Source of the DNA: Acidimicrobium sp. UBA3029
Lineage (GTDB): Bacteria > Actinomycetota > Acidimicrobiia > Acidimicrobiales > Ilumatobacteraceae
Reading direction: 5' to 3'
Length of the DNA stretch: 5,108 nucleotides
NCBI GenBank assembly: GCA_002367695.1
Contig: DFDK01000107.1
Span: forward strand, 862-5,969
Shown: piece after piece, positions 1 through 5,108 of the stretch
Numbering within the stretch: position 1 is the stretch's first letter
How the letters are laid out: each line of letters opens with the position of its first letter
Program-made: the position numbers and the translations under genes
The notes under the pieces: generated by a model
What the model saw: the letters and a program-made list of their open reading frames with translations, nothing else
Databases searched by the model: none
What the model was told of the DNA's origin: nothing

Positions 1-68
1 ACCAAAATAGAACTACGTGGTGCCGGGCTTGCTCCGCTTGGAAGTGCGCGTGAAGTTGCTGTGCTCAT
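1..68 (-). CDS. Start of an unidentified gene coupled to the COX1-like gene (possible oxidase subunit III-like), partial
   Basis: On the minus strand an ATG at 68-66 overlaps the TGA stop (67-65) of the upstream COX1-like gene as ATGA. The frame then stays open to the window edge for 22 complete codons (N-terminus MSTATSRALPSGASP...). A 4-base stop/start overlap is a classic sign of translational coupling, so this is probably a real downstream gene of the same operon. The visible residues are a low-complexity Ala/Ser/Pro-rich leader ending in RSSIL, which could lead into a first membrane segment. Subunit III genes often follow subunit I genes in oxidase operons, so a subunit III-like protein is a reasonable guess, but nothing visible identifies the family. 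The rest lies outside the window. Confidence 0.6.
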   Translation of the reverse strand, partial: MSTATSRALPSGASPAPRSSIL

Positions 69-1549
69 TGATCGCTCCATACATCTGCGTTCACTATTTC
101 ACCACTGCTCAACGACTTGATCGATATGGCTATTGCACTCAACAGGCAGAACAACATCAGCACATGGCCCAAAGAAACAGCAGTGTTAAATGCTGCTTGT
201 GGACCTGAGTAATCGAAATCACTCACCTCGCTCGCAACCTGATCTTTTGCCAAGTAGTAAGGAAAAGCAGCAAACACCGTTGCAAAGAGTCCGAGTGCGC
301 CAATTCCGATCACCGAAGAATCTGGAATTTTTCGTCCCCACAGTGCTGGACCAAAGTATGAAATGGCGCCCCACGCACACAGCATTGCGCCGTAAGCAAT
401 GTATGTGACTGCTGCTTCTTCAAACACGCTTCCCGAAAGTTTGGCTGAGTCGATCATCTGAACAGCATTTCCGGCCATGCCCACAACGATCATCCCTACG
501 CCCAAAAATGTTGGAACGAGTGGCGCAATCAATCGTTTCTTTCCTTTTTGAATTGCCAACAATGAAAGCAGGATCACAATTACAACGCCCAGGACCGGCA
601 ACAAGTTAAACCACGCATACGGAATTGCGCTCTTGAGCTTGTCGCTCAATGTGCCACCCCACACAAACATATGGGATGTTTGTGTCACAGTGCCGAACAT
701 GGCAGTTGAAACAAGTCCCACACCAACCAACATTGCACCACGCAATGGTTGGCGAATGCGTGCGGCAACTGGAGCCAACTCGGCGAGCAAACCAATCGCT
801 GGAATGACATAAAGAAATGTTTGAGGCTGACTGAAACCCCAACCAAGCCACATGTCAATTCCGTCATTGCCCCCGAAAACCAAACGTCCATAATGATGAT
901 CAACTGCTACATAAATAAGGGAGCCGAGCAAAACAGGCAAGGTCAAGACAATAGAAATTGCGGCTACAAAAACCGACCAAGAAAACATTGGAATCTCAAG
1001 CAACGAAAGTCCGGTGCGGCGCGATGTCAAAACTGTCGTTACGAGCGATACCGACGCAGCAATTACACCAACTAAACCGACTCCAACACCCATCAAGTAC
1101 AGGTCAACCATTTGTGAGTTGCCTCCACCAGGTCCACCATTGGCAATGATTGACCCAATCACCAGGCCGCTACCGATCAGCCAGGCATAAAAACCAAACA
1201 TTGCGAGACGCACGAAACTGAGCGACTTCGAACCAACCTGTGTTGGAACAACAGCAATACCGAATCCGAGAGCGAGTGGCAATAAAACGCCGAAAGTCGC
1301 ACCCGTACGTAGTATTGCAAAAAGCTGGGTAACACTGTTTGAATTAAAAATTGCCGAATCAGAAGCAATCCGCTCAATGCCAAGTGCAACACCAACTCCA
1401 ACAATGATGAGCATCCACAGTGCACTGGCACCCACGAAAAGGCGGCCAATTTTTTTATGGTCAGTTGTAGTTATCCAATTTGCCACCGTACCGAGAGCAC
1501 TAGGTGCGGAGGCATTGCCTGAAGTGGCAGTGGAATTGACCGTATTCAT
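65..1549 (-). CDS. Heme-copper oxidase subunit I homologue lacking nearly all cofactor ligands (putative pseudo-oxidase)
   Basis: This 494-residue protein has about 12 hydrophobic segments and the length of COX1. Homology is clear from colinear landmarks: TTTDHKKIGRLF at residues 27-38, QLF at 75-77 leading to P91 and VP at 101-102, FSWSVFV at 189-195 with LPVLLGS at 204-210, and HMF at 293-295. Aligning these without gaps shows that the functional residues are gone. The low-spin heme histidine is Leu80. The HPEVY motif reads QPQTF (241-245), losing the CuB His, the Glu and the cross-linked Tyr. The HH copper pair is Ser292-His293. The high- and low-spin heme histidines of HFH are Ala379 and Val381. 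The D-channel Asp is Ser109 and the K-channel Lys is about Phe314. The frame is intact, so this looks like a maintained protein and not a decayed one. It presumably sits in the membrane as a non-catalytic subunit or assembly partner; its function is unknown. ATG is the only start before an in-frame stop, and no Shine-Dalgarno is visible. It lies 59 bp downstream of ctaB. Confidence 0.9.
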   Translation of the reverse strand: MNTVNSTATSGNASAPSALGTVANWITTTDHKKIGRLFVGASALWMLIIVGVGVALGIERIASDSAIFNSNSVTQLFAILRTGATFGVLLPLALGFGIAVVPTQVGSKSLSFVRLAMFGFYAWLIGSGLVIGSIIANGGPGGGNSQMVDLYLMGVGVGLVGVIAASVSLVTTVLTSRRTGLSLLEIPMFSWSVFVAAISIVLTLPVLLGSLIYVAVDHHYGRLVFGGNDGIDMWLGWGFSQPQTFLYVIPAIGLLAELAPVAARIRQPLRGAMLVGVGLVSTAMFGTVTQTSHMFVWGGTLSDKLKSAIPYAWFNLLPVLGVVIVILLSLLAIQKGKKRLIAPLVPTFLGVGMIVVGMAGNAVQMIDSAKLSGSVFEEAAVTYIAYGAMLCAWGAISYFGPALWGRKIPDSSVIGIGALGLFATVFAAFPYYLAKDQVASEVSDFDYSGPQAAFNTAVSLGHVLMLFCLLSAIAISIKSLSSGEIVNADVWSDQ

Positions 1550-1608
1550 AACTAGAACAGACTAACAATGAGTAGGCCGCGCGCCCGAACTTCTTCTAAC
1601 ACTGAGCA

Positions 1609-2565
1609 CTAATTCACGAGCACGTCTACGGTCAATGCCATAAACAACACTGAGACATAGGTAATTGAAAAAGAGAACAATCGCATTGAACGGGATTCGG
1701 ATGGATCACGGCCCAATCGGATTGACCCGAGGATAAATAGGGTTCCAAACAACAGTGCTGTAATTCCATATATATAGCCAAGATCGGCGACAGGAATCAA
1801 TGCGAGCGAAGTGGCCGTCAGGATCACCGAATAGATGACCATCGAGCGAACTGTTTCCTGCATTGTTGCAACGACTGGCAACATGGGCACGCCTGCGGCC
1901 CGATAATCGTCGGAGTGCCGAATTGCCAAGGCCCAAAAATGTGGCGGTGTCCAAAAAAAGATGACTAAGAACAAAATCACTGGAGCCCAGCCCAGCGAGT
2001 TTTGCACTGCGGCCCAGCCAACCAGGACCGGAACCGCTCCGGCCGCACCACCAATGACTATGTTCTGTTTACTCGTGCGCTTTAGCCATAACGAATAGAT
2101 GCAGACGTAAAACATCGTGGCACTGAGTGCTAACAGTGCCGAAAGTAGGTTCGCGCCACTCCACAGCACCGCAAATGCGGCAATTTCCAGAAGGACAGCA
2201 AACATAAGGGCATTTTGAGGACGTATATCGCCTGTAACCAATGGTCGACCTTGCGTACGCACCATCAATGCATCGATATCGCGGTCGATATACATATTGA
2301 TTGCATTTGCCCCACCCGCAGCGAGTGACCCTCCGAGCAAAGTAATGACCATCAAGCTGACAGACGGCCACTTGCCTGCCGCGAGCACCATGGTGGGGAT
2401 TGTTGTGACCAGTAGCAATTCGATAATTCGGGGTTTCGTCAATGCAACGTACGAACCGAATTTTGAGCGCTTCTTTTGGCTTGCGTCACGCTGTTTCCCA
2501 TCACCATGCCCAAATAAGCGAGAGCTGATCCTCGAAGGAACCATTGGTTGAACGCCGAGAGCCAC
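1609..2565 (-). CDS. ctaB: Heme O synthase (protoheme IX farnesyltransferase)
   Basis: An integral-membrane UbiA-family prenyltransferase that adds a farnesyl group to heme B to make heme O, the precursor of heme A for aa3-type oxidases. After a basic N-terminal tail (about residues 1-35) come the family signatures: LTKPRI at 42-47, the first Asp-rich motif N90-x3-D94-x3-D98 (NMYIDRDID) followed by RTQGRPLV (103-110), YSLWLKRTSKQN (157-168), GGAAGAVPVLVGW (172-184), FFWTPPHFW (203-211), and the second acidic motif DDYRAAGVPMLP (219-230). About nine membrane segments follow the usual pattern, and 318 residues is normal. The start used is GTG at 2565, giving MALGVQP; an ATG seven codons later (2544) is an alternative, and neither has a convincing Shine-Dalgarno. 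It is divergent from clpS and is the first visible gene of the oxidase-related operon. Confidence 0.96.
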   Translation of the reverse strand: MALGVQPMVPSRISSRLFGHGDGKQRDASQKKRSKFGSYVALTKPRIIELLLVTTIPTMVLAAGKWPSVSLMVITLLGGSLAAGGANAINMYIDRDIDALMVRTQGRPLVTGDIRPQNALMFAVLLEIAAFAVLWSGANLLSALLALSATMFYVCIYSLWLKRTSKQNIVIGGAAGAVPVLVGWAAVQNSLGWAPVILFLVIFFWTPPHFWALAIRHSDDYRAAGVPMLPVVATMQETVRSMVIYSVILTATSLALIPVADLGYIYGITALLFGTLFILGSIRLGRDPSESRSMRLFSFSITYVSVLFMALTVDVLVN

Positions 2566-2571
2566 ATACCA

Positions 2572-2577
2572 AGGCTA
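2572..2577 (-). promoter_or_regulatory. Possible -10 element for a leaderless ctaB transcript
   Basis: Read on the minus strand this hexamer is TAGCCT, matching the actinobacterial TANNNT -10 pattern. It occupies -12 to -7 relative to the GTG at 2565, exactly where it would place the transcription start on the first base of the start codon. With no Shine-Dalgarno present, a leaderless ctaB mRNA is plausible and would favour the GTG over the internal ATG. No good -35 is visible, and a TANNNT match can occur by chance. Confidence 0.35.
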
Positions 2578-2611
2578 CGCCAAGACTGTTCCGCTACGGC
2601 ACACTAGAAGC

Positions 2612-2914
2612 GTGAACAATTCGGAAGTTGGACCGACAACCGTCAAAGAACCTGACGTCGATAGTGCGGTTGATACGGATCGCCCCTGGATTGTGCTGGT
2701 CTGGAATGACCCAATCAATTTGATGTCTTATGTCACTCTCGTATTACAAAAGCTTTTTGGTTACAGCCTCGAAAAAGCAACAGCACTCATGCTCGATGTA
2801 CACCATAAAGGTCGAGCAGTTGTTTCCAATGGAACACGCGAGCGAGCAGAGCTCGATGTCTACCGTCTGCACGAGCACGGTCTATGGGCAACAATGCAAC
2901 GCGAAGACGCATAA
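2612..2914 (+). CDS. clpS: ATP-dependent Clp protease adaptor ClpS
   Basis: A 100-residue cytoplasmic adaptor that delivers N-degron substrates to the Clp protease, in Actinobacteria the ClpC-ClpP machine. A flexible acidic N-terminal tail (about residues 1-24) precedes the ClpS core: WIVLVWNDPINLMSYV (26-41) carries the Asn32-Asp33 pair of the N-degron pocket, then LFGYS (48-52) and ATALMLDVHHKGRAVV (56-71) with the conserved pocket His64. The C-terminal RAELDVYRLHEHGLWATM (78-95) closes the fold. Start is GTG at 2612, since the core needs this frame and no ATG lies close upstream. No Shine-Dalgarno is seen, so it may be leaderless. The stop TAA directly abuts the ATG of the DUF2017 gene, so the two are almost certainly co-transcribed. 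Confidence 0.95.
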   Translation: MNNSEVGPTTVKEPDVDSAVDTDRPWIVLVWNDPINLMSYVTLVLQKLFGYSLEKATALMLDVHHKGRAVVSNGTRERAELDVYRLHEHGLWATMQREDA

Positions 2915-3418
2915 ATGGCTCGCAAACACAAAGGTCCAATTCGGGCGCTCGCGAAAAATGAATACGCATTGTTGCTTGAAGGTTCAGACAAGGAAGCATT
3001 GATCGGCTTGCTCGACCAACTGCGCGACAGTTTGATGAGCGGATCAACGGATGAAAACCTAAAGCGGCTCTTCCCCACTGCATATCACCAAGATCCAAAA
3101 CACGATGAGGAGTACCAGCGTCTCATGCGCGATGACTTATTGGCTTCGCGCTTGCAATCACTTGGCGTCGCCACATCGGTTTTGGCACGTGAGTCTGTTG
3201 ACAATATGACTGTGCTCACCTCTCAAGAACTGGATGAGTTTGCGCGATCAATAAATAACTTGCGTCTCGTTCTTGGCACCATGTTGGATATTGATGAGTC
3301 CGATATTGATGTTGACTTGGACGAGGACGACCCAAACGACCAACGCCTTGCGCTGTATGGGTACCTCGGCTGGTTGCTGGATTGGGCTGTGACTGCCCAG
3401 TTAGATGAATACTCATGA
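2915..3418 (+). CDS. DUF2017 family protein encoded directly after clpS
   Basis: A 167-residue soluble protein with no signal peptide or membrane segment. I recognise the actinobacterial DUF2017 family from the RLFPTAYHQD stretch (51-60), the EEYQRLMRDDLL helix (65-76), a mid-region RSINNLRLVLGTML (111-124), and the C-terminal LALYGYLGWLLDWAV (145-159). Residues 125-142 are strikingly acidic, with Asp or Glu at most positions. The function of the family is unknown. Conserved adjacency to clpS (as in Mycobacterium, Rv1331-Rv1332) suggests a link to proteolysis or to the sulfur-carrier genes that follow in other species. The ATG immediately follows the clpS stop with no intervening base. Unlike mycobacteria, no metalloprotease or cysO/cysM genes follow; tRNA genes do. 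Confidence 0.88.
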   Translation: MARKHKGPIRALAKNEYALLLEGSDKEALIGLLDQLRDSLMSGSTDENLKRLFPTAYHQDPKHDEEYQRLMRDDLLASRLQSLGVATSVLARESVDNMTVLTSQELDEFARSINNLRLVLGTMLDIDESDIDVDLDEDDPNDQRLALYGYLGWLLDWAVTAQLDEYS

Positions 3419-3497
3419 TGGGTATCAATAGCCACGGGGGAAATTGGTACTGCTAGTGATAGATTTCAAGGGCTCTTCCAACGAAAAGTTCGTCCAT

Positions 3498-3570
3498 GCC
3501 CCCATCGTCTAGTGGCCTAGGACACCACCCTTTCAAGGTGGCGGCACGGGTTCGAATCCCGTTGGGGGTG
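3498..3570 (+). tRNA. tRNA-Glu (anticodon TTC)
   Basis: The full cloverleaf can be drawn. The acceptor stem is GCCCCCA (3498-3504) with TGGGGGT (3563-3569), including a terminal G-T pair, and discriminator G3570. The anticodon stem CCACC/GGTGG (3525-3529, 3537-3541) encloses CTTTCAA with anticodon TTC at 3532-3534. The T-arm is ACGGG-TTCGAAT-CCCGT (3546-3562). The variable loop is four bases, usual for Glu. CCA is not encoded. First gene of a three-tRNA cluster, 79 bp after the DUF2017 stop. Confidence 0.97.
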
Positions 3571-3580
3571 CGTTAGTTAG

Positions 3581-3608
3581 GTAATACAGCAAGACGTAAT
3601 ACAGCAAG
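3581..3608 (+). repeat. Tandem pair of a 13-bp repeat after tRNA-Glu
   Basis: GTAATACAGCAAG occurs at 3581-3593 and again, exactly, at 3596-3608, giving a 15-bp period. The core AATACAGCAAG recurs at 3833-3843, just 3' of tRNA-Phe. The copies lie only in the tRNA spacers, not in the coding regions I read. Role unknown: possible explanations include local duplication or a tRNA-processing signal. Confidence 0.7.
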
Positions 3609-3655
3609 GCCATTTATAAGCAGCACACTGGTTTTTCAGTTGGTTGTAAACATTT

Positions 3656-3729
3656 GGTCCCGTGGTGAAGCTGGAGTTCACGCCGCCCTGTCAAGGCGGA
3701 GGTCGCGGGTTCGAGTCCCGTCGGGACCG
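3656..3729 (+). tRNA. tRNA-Asp (anticodon GTC)
   Basis: Acceptor GGTCCCG (3656-3662) pairs with CGGGACC (3722-3728), with discriminator G3729. The anticodon stem CCGCC/GGCGG (3683-3687, 3695-3699) encloses CTGTCAA with anticodon GTC at 3690-3692. The T-arm is GCGGG-TTCGAGT-CCCGT (3705-3721) with one G-T pair. CCA is not encoded. It lies 85 bp after tRNA-Glu and 24 bp before tRNA-Phe. Confidence 0.97.
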
Positions 3730-3734
3730 CTGGG

Positions 3735-3748
3735 GAGTGCTTGCACTC
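3735..3748 (+). other. Small perfect inverted repeat between tRNA-Asp and tRNA-Phe
   Basis: GAGTGC (3735-3740) and GCACTC (3743-3748) are separated by only TT, so a stem of about five pairs with a four-base loop can form in the 24-bp spacer. There is no following T-run of terminator length, so a processing or spacer hairpin in a joint precursor fits better than termination. Confidence 0.45.
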
Positions 3749-3753
3749 TTCAA

Positions 3754-3826
3754 GGTCGGGTAGCTCAGTAGGCAGAGCATGCGCCTGAAAAGCGCAGGGT
3801 CACCGGATCGACGCCGGTCCCGACCA
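3754..3826 (+). tRNA. tRNA-Phe (anticodon GAA) with unusual T-loop
   Basis: Acceptor GGTCGGG (3754-3760) pairs with CCCGACC (3819-3825), with discriminator A3826. The anticodon stem TGCGC/GCGCA (3780-3784, 3792-3796) encloses CTGAAAA with anticodon GAA at 3787-3789. The T-stem ACCGG/CCGGT (3802-3806, 3814-3818) is perfect, but the loop reads ATCGACG: position 54 is A instead of the near-universal T, while T55, C56, G57 and A58 are kept. CCA is not encoded. All stems pair fully, so it looks functional. Last gene of the cluster. Confidence 0.95.
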
Positions 3827-3829
3827 CAA

Positions 3830-3855
3830 TTGAATACAGCAAGTGAGTTGAATAC
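3830..3855 (+). repeat. Third AATACAGCAAG copy plus TTGAATAC direct repeat after tRNA-Phe
   Basis: The 11-bp core AATACAGCAAG seen twice after tRNA-Glu appears again at 3833-3843. It overlaps a direct repeat TTGAATAC at 3830-3837 and 3848-3855 (18-bp period); the second unit continues into TGCGCAA, a degraded version of the same core. The copies begin within a few bases of the tRNA-Phe 3' end. Confidence 0.55.
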
Positions 3856-3858
3856 TGC

Positions 3859-3879
3859 GCAAACTTATTATCAGTTTGC
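3859..3879. terminator. Hairpin in the convergent gap, overlapping the thioesterase stop codon
   Basis: GCAAACT (3859-3865) and AGTTTGC (3873-3879) form a perfect 7-bp stem with a 7-base loop. It lies where the tRNA cluster and the pyrE-thioesterase operon converge, and the thioesterase stop (3871-3873) falls at the loop/stem junction. A bidirectional terminator is plausible from position, but neither strand has a T-run after the stem, so it is not a textbook intrinsic terminator. Confidence 0.35.
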
Positions 3880-4686
3880 TGCGGGGATACTGCGCACCAA
3901 TGTTTCTTGCGAAACCGTGGCTACATGTGTTCCATCTTGAGCAAACACATAACCATGTGTAAGTCCTCGCCCACCCCCATACGACAAACATGACATTTCA
4001 TATAAATGCCACTGATCGGCGCGCACTGGGCGATGAAACCAAATGGTGTGATCCAAACTCGCGTGAAAATTTCCGCCCTTGGTTGATGCCTCCAAGAGTG
4101 TGGGGGTTGCTAAGACCACACTTTCGTTTGGTAAGTCGTCTGACAAGTATGCAAGTGCGCAGCGATTTAATAATTCGTCATCAACAAGTGAATCTTTAAC
4201 TCGAAACCATGCCGCAGTGCGCCCGGCACCTTCTCTGTTCATCCCGGTCAGTGCAGACTGCGGCAATGTTCGACGATTGAAAAATGTGCTCCACGAAGTT
4301 TCTTCAATCTCGTCGGGTTGCATGATGTCATGTTGATGAACAATGTTCGAGATATCTGATGAGTGCTCAAACTTTTGGAATGAGGCTTCCAGGTTGAGAA
4401 TTGCCCCATCGTCTTGACGCGCTACAACTCGACGGGTGCTAAAACTCTTGCCGTCACGAATGCGATCGACTTCATATCGAACGGGTTGAGTGTTTTTGCC
4501 GCGGCGAATAAAATATGCGCGTACCGAGTGAGGCAACATGCCGTCTTCAATGGTGAAAGCGGCAGCACGCAATGCTTGAGCAACAATGTGCCCGCCATAG
4601 AGGCCACCCCATGGATATTCGAGACCCTGCCCCACATACACATCCCCGTTGTGGGACGTGAGGTCAAACAGTTCGTGCAGGTTCAC
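3871..4686 (-). CDS. tesB: Acyl-CoA thioesterase II (TesB-type double hotdog)
   Basis: A 271-residue cytoplasmic protein of the TesB family, which hydrolyses acyl-CoA thioesters to free acid and CoA. The N-terminal hotdog shows YPWGGLYGGHIVAQAL (24-39), SVRAYFIRRG (54-63) and the DGKSFSTRRV stretch (78-87), which are standard family landmarks. The C-terminal hotdog carries LDHTIWFHRP (211-220), whose Asp212 matches the TesB catalytic Asp, a Ser/Thr-bearing strand MSCLSYGGGRG (241-251) in the place of the catalytic Thr region, and VSQETLVR (258-265), whose Gln260 matches the catalytic Gln. Length is close to the usual 285. It starts with GTG at 4686, overlapping the pyrE stop by four bases (GTGA), which indicates translational coupling. 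The physiological substrate cannot be told from sequence. Confidence 0.92.
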   Translation of the reverse strand: MNLHELFDLTSHNGDVYVGQGLEYPWGGLYGGHIVAQALRAAAFTIEDGMLPHSVRAYFIRRGKNTQPVRYEVDRIRDGKSFSTRRVVARQDDGAILNLEASFQKFEHSSDISNIVHQHDIMQPDEIEETSWSTFFNRRTLPQSALTGMNREGAGRTAAWFRVKDSLVDDELLNRCALAYLSDDLPNESVVLATPTLLEASTKGGNFHASLDHTIWFHRPVRADQWHLYEMSCLSYGGGRGLTHGYVFAQDGTHVATVSQETLVRSIPAAN

Positions 4687-5108
4687 GACCCGAAGTCATA
4701 TCCAAGATCGGTTGCTCTCAACATCGGCTCGTAATCGATCCCAGCTTCTTGCGCCATCTGCGCACATGTTCCTCCGCGATCGACGATCACCGTGATGAAT
4801 TGTGGAAATGCACCGAACTCGCGCACCGCATCGACTGCCTCAAAAATCGATAGGCCCCGTGTCACCGTGTCTTCAACGATTGCAACTTTGTCGCCAGGTT
4901 GTAACGCACCAGCAATTCTTCCGGTCACTCCATGATCTTTTGCTTCTTTGCGCACACTGAAACTGCGCAACTGCCTTCCACGCGTTGCAGCGACTGCGGC
5001 AATGCCGTATGCAACTGGATCGGCGCCCATCGTAAGCCCACCAATTGCATTGATCTCGGTTGGCAACAAACTCAAAGCAACATCGGCAACCAACAAGATG
5101 CCGTCTGC
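4683..5108 (-). CDS. pyrE: Orotate phosphoribosyltransferase, C-terminal part (cut by the window edge)
   Basis: PyrE joins orotate to PRPP to make OMP in de novo pyrimidine synthesis. About 141 C-terminal residues are visible; the frame is open to 5108, so the true start lies outside and the TTG near 5096 is not a credible start. Diagnostic motifs in order are GGLTMGADPVAYG, then VRKEAKDHG with the flexible-loop Lys/His residues that engage PRPP, GRIAG, and the PRPP-binding strand-loop VAIVEDTVTRG (usually ...DD/ED-x-x-T-T/A-G-x-S; here TRG). A VIVDRGG stretch follows, as in the family. The last codon and TGA overlap the GTG of the thioesterase, so the two form an operon. Confidence 0.93.
   Translation of the reverse strand, partial: ADGILLVADVALSLLPTEINAIGGLTMGADPVAYGIAAVAATRGRQLRSFSVRKEAKDHGVTGRIAGALQPGDKVAIVEDTVTRGLSIFEAVDAVREFGAFPQFITVIVDRGGTCAQMAQEAGIDYEPMLRATDLGYDFGS

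Noticed and set aside
749..1075. Open plus-strand frame of 108 codons antisense to the COX1-like gene
   Set aside because: It lies wholly inside a well-supported membrane protein gene, has no recognisable domain, and its composition is that of an antisense shadow.
65..1549. Loss of oxidase ligands through frameshifts or sequencing errors
   Set aside because: The landmarks on both sides of each lost ligand stay in one frame and at the right spacing, so the substitutions are real codon changes within an intact gene.
1550..1608. Gap between ctaB and the COX1-like gene as a terminator or regulatory leader
   Set aside because: Only a GC-rich patch (1576-1587) without a convincing stem and no T-run is seen; nothing supports a riboswitch or terminator here.
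2069..2371. 100-codon minus-strand frame inside ctaB
   Set aside because: It overlaps the conserved UbiA motifs in another frame; Cys/Arg-rich composition is typical of an out-of-frame shadow.
3445..3466. TTGGTA and TAGATT as a promoter for tRNA-Glu
   Set aside because: The two hexamers are only 10 bp apart, too close for a -35/-10 pair, and no other good -35 lies at proper spacing.
3581..3608. Tandem 13-bp repeats as a CRISPR array
   Set aside because: The units are too short and separated by only two bases, with no spacers and no cas genes.
3498..3826. tRNA cluster as an integration site for a mobile element
   Set aside because: No duplicated tRNA 3' end, no integrase and no foreign-looking genes are visible; the short repeats do not match tRNA 3' sequence.

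Overview
The window looks like a chromosomal piece from an actinobacterium, most likely a member of the Acidimicrobiia with roughly balanced base composition (judged by eye, not computed). The main grounds are the clpS-DUF2017 pair, a Glu-Asp-Phe tRNA cluster like that of other Actinobacteria, tRNA genes without an encoded CCA, GTG starts without Shine-Dalgarno sequences, and a heme O synthase next to cytochrome-oxidase-type genes. The class-level assignment is an inference.

Left block (1-2565, minus strand, read right to left): ctaB (heme O synthase) is followed after 59 bp by a 494-residue membrane protein that is clearly homologous to heme-copper oxidase subunit I. It has lost five of the six metal-binding histidines, the active-site Tyr and Glu, and the D- and K-channel residues. 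Its stop overlaps, as ATGA, the start of another gene that runs off the left edge. That gene may be a subunit III-like partner, but only its first 22 codons are visible. The heme- and copper-free subunit I homologue is the most unusual item in the window.

Centre (2566-3826, plus strand): a 46-bp divergent gap separates ctaB from clpS (adaptor for the Clp protease). The DUF2017 gene follows clpS with no gap. Then comes a tRNA cluster, Glu(TTC), Asp(GTC), Phe(GAA), with short AATACAGCAAG repeats in its spacers. tRNA-Phe has an unusual T-loop with A instead of T at position 54.

Right block (3871-5108, minus strand, converging on the tRNAs): the 3' part of pyrE (orotate phosphoribosyltransferase, cut by the right edge) is coupled through a 4-base GTGA overlap to a TesB-type acyl-CoA thioesterase. 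A 7-bp hairpin overlaps the thioesterase stop codon in the convergent gap.

The window is gene-dense housekeeping sequence. I see no insertion sequence, CRISPR array, phage gene or toxin-antitoxin pair. Every non-coding gap is shorter than 100 bases once the tRNAs are counted as genes.
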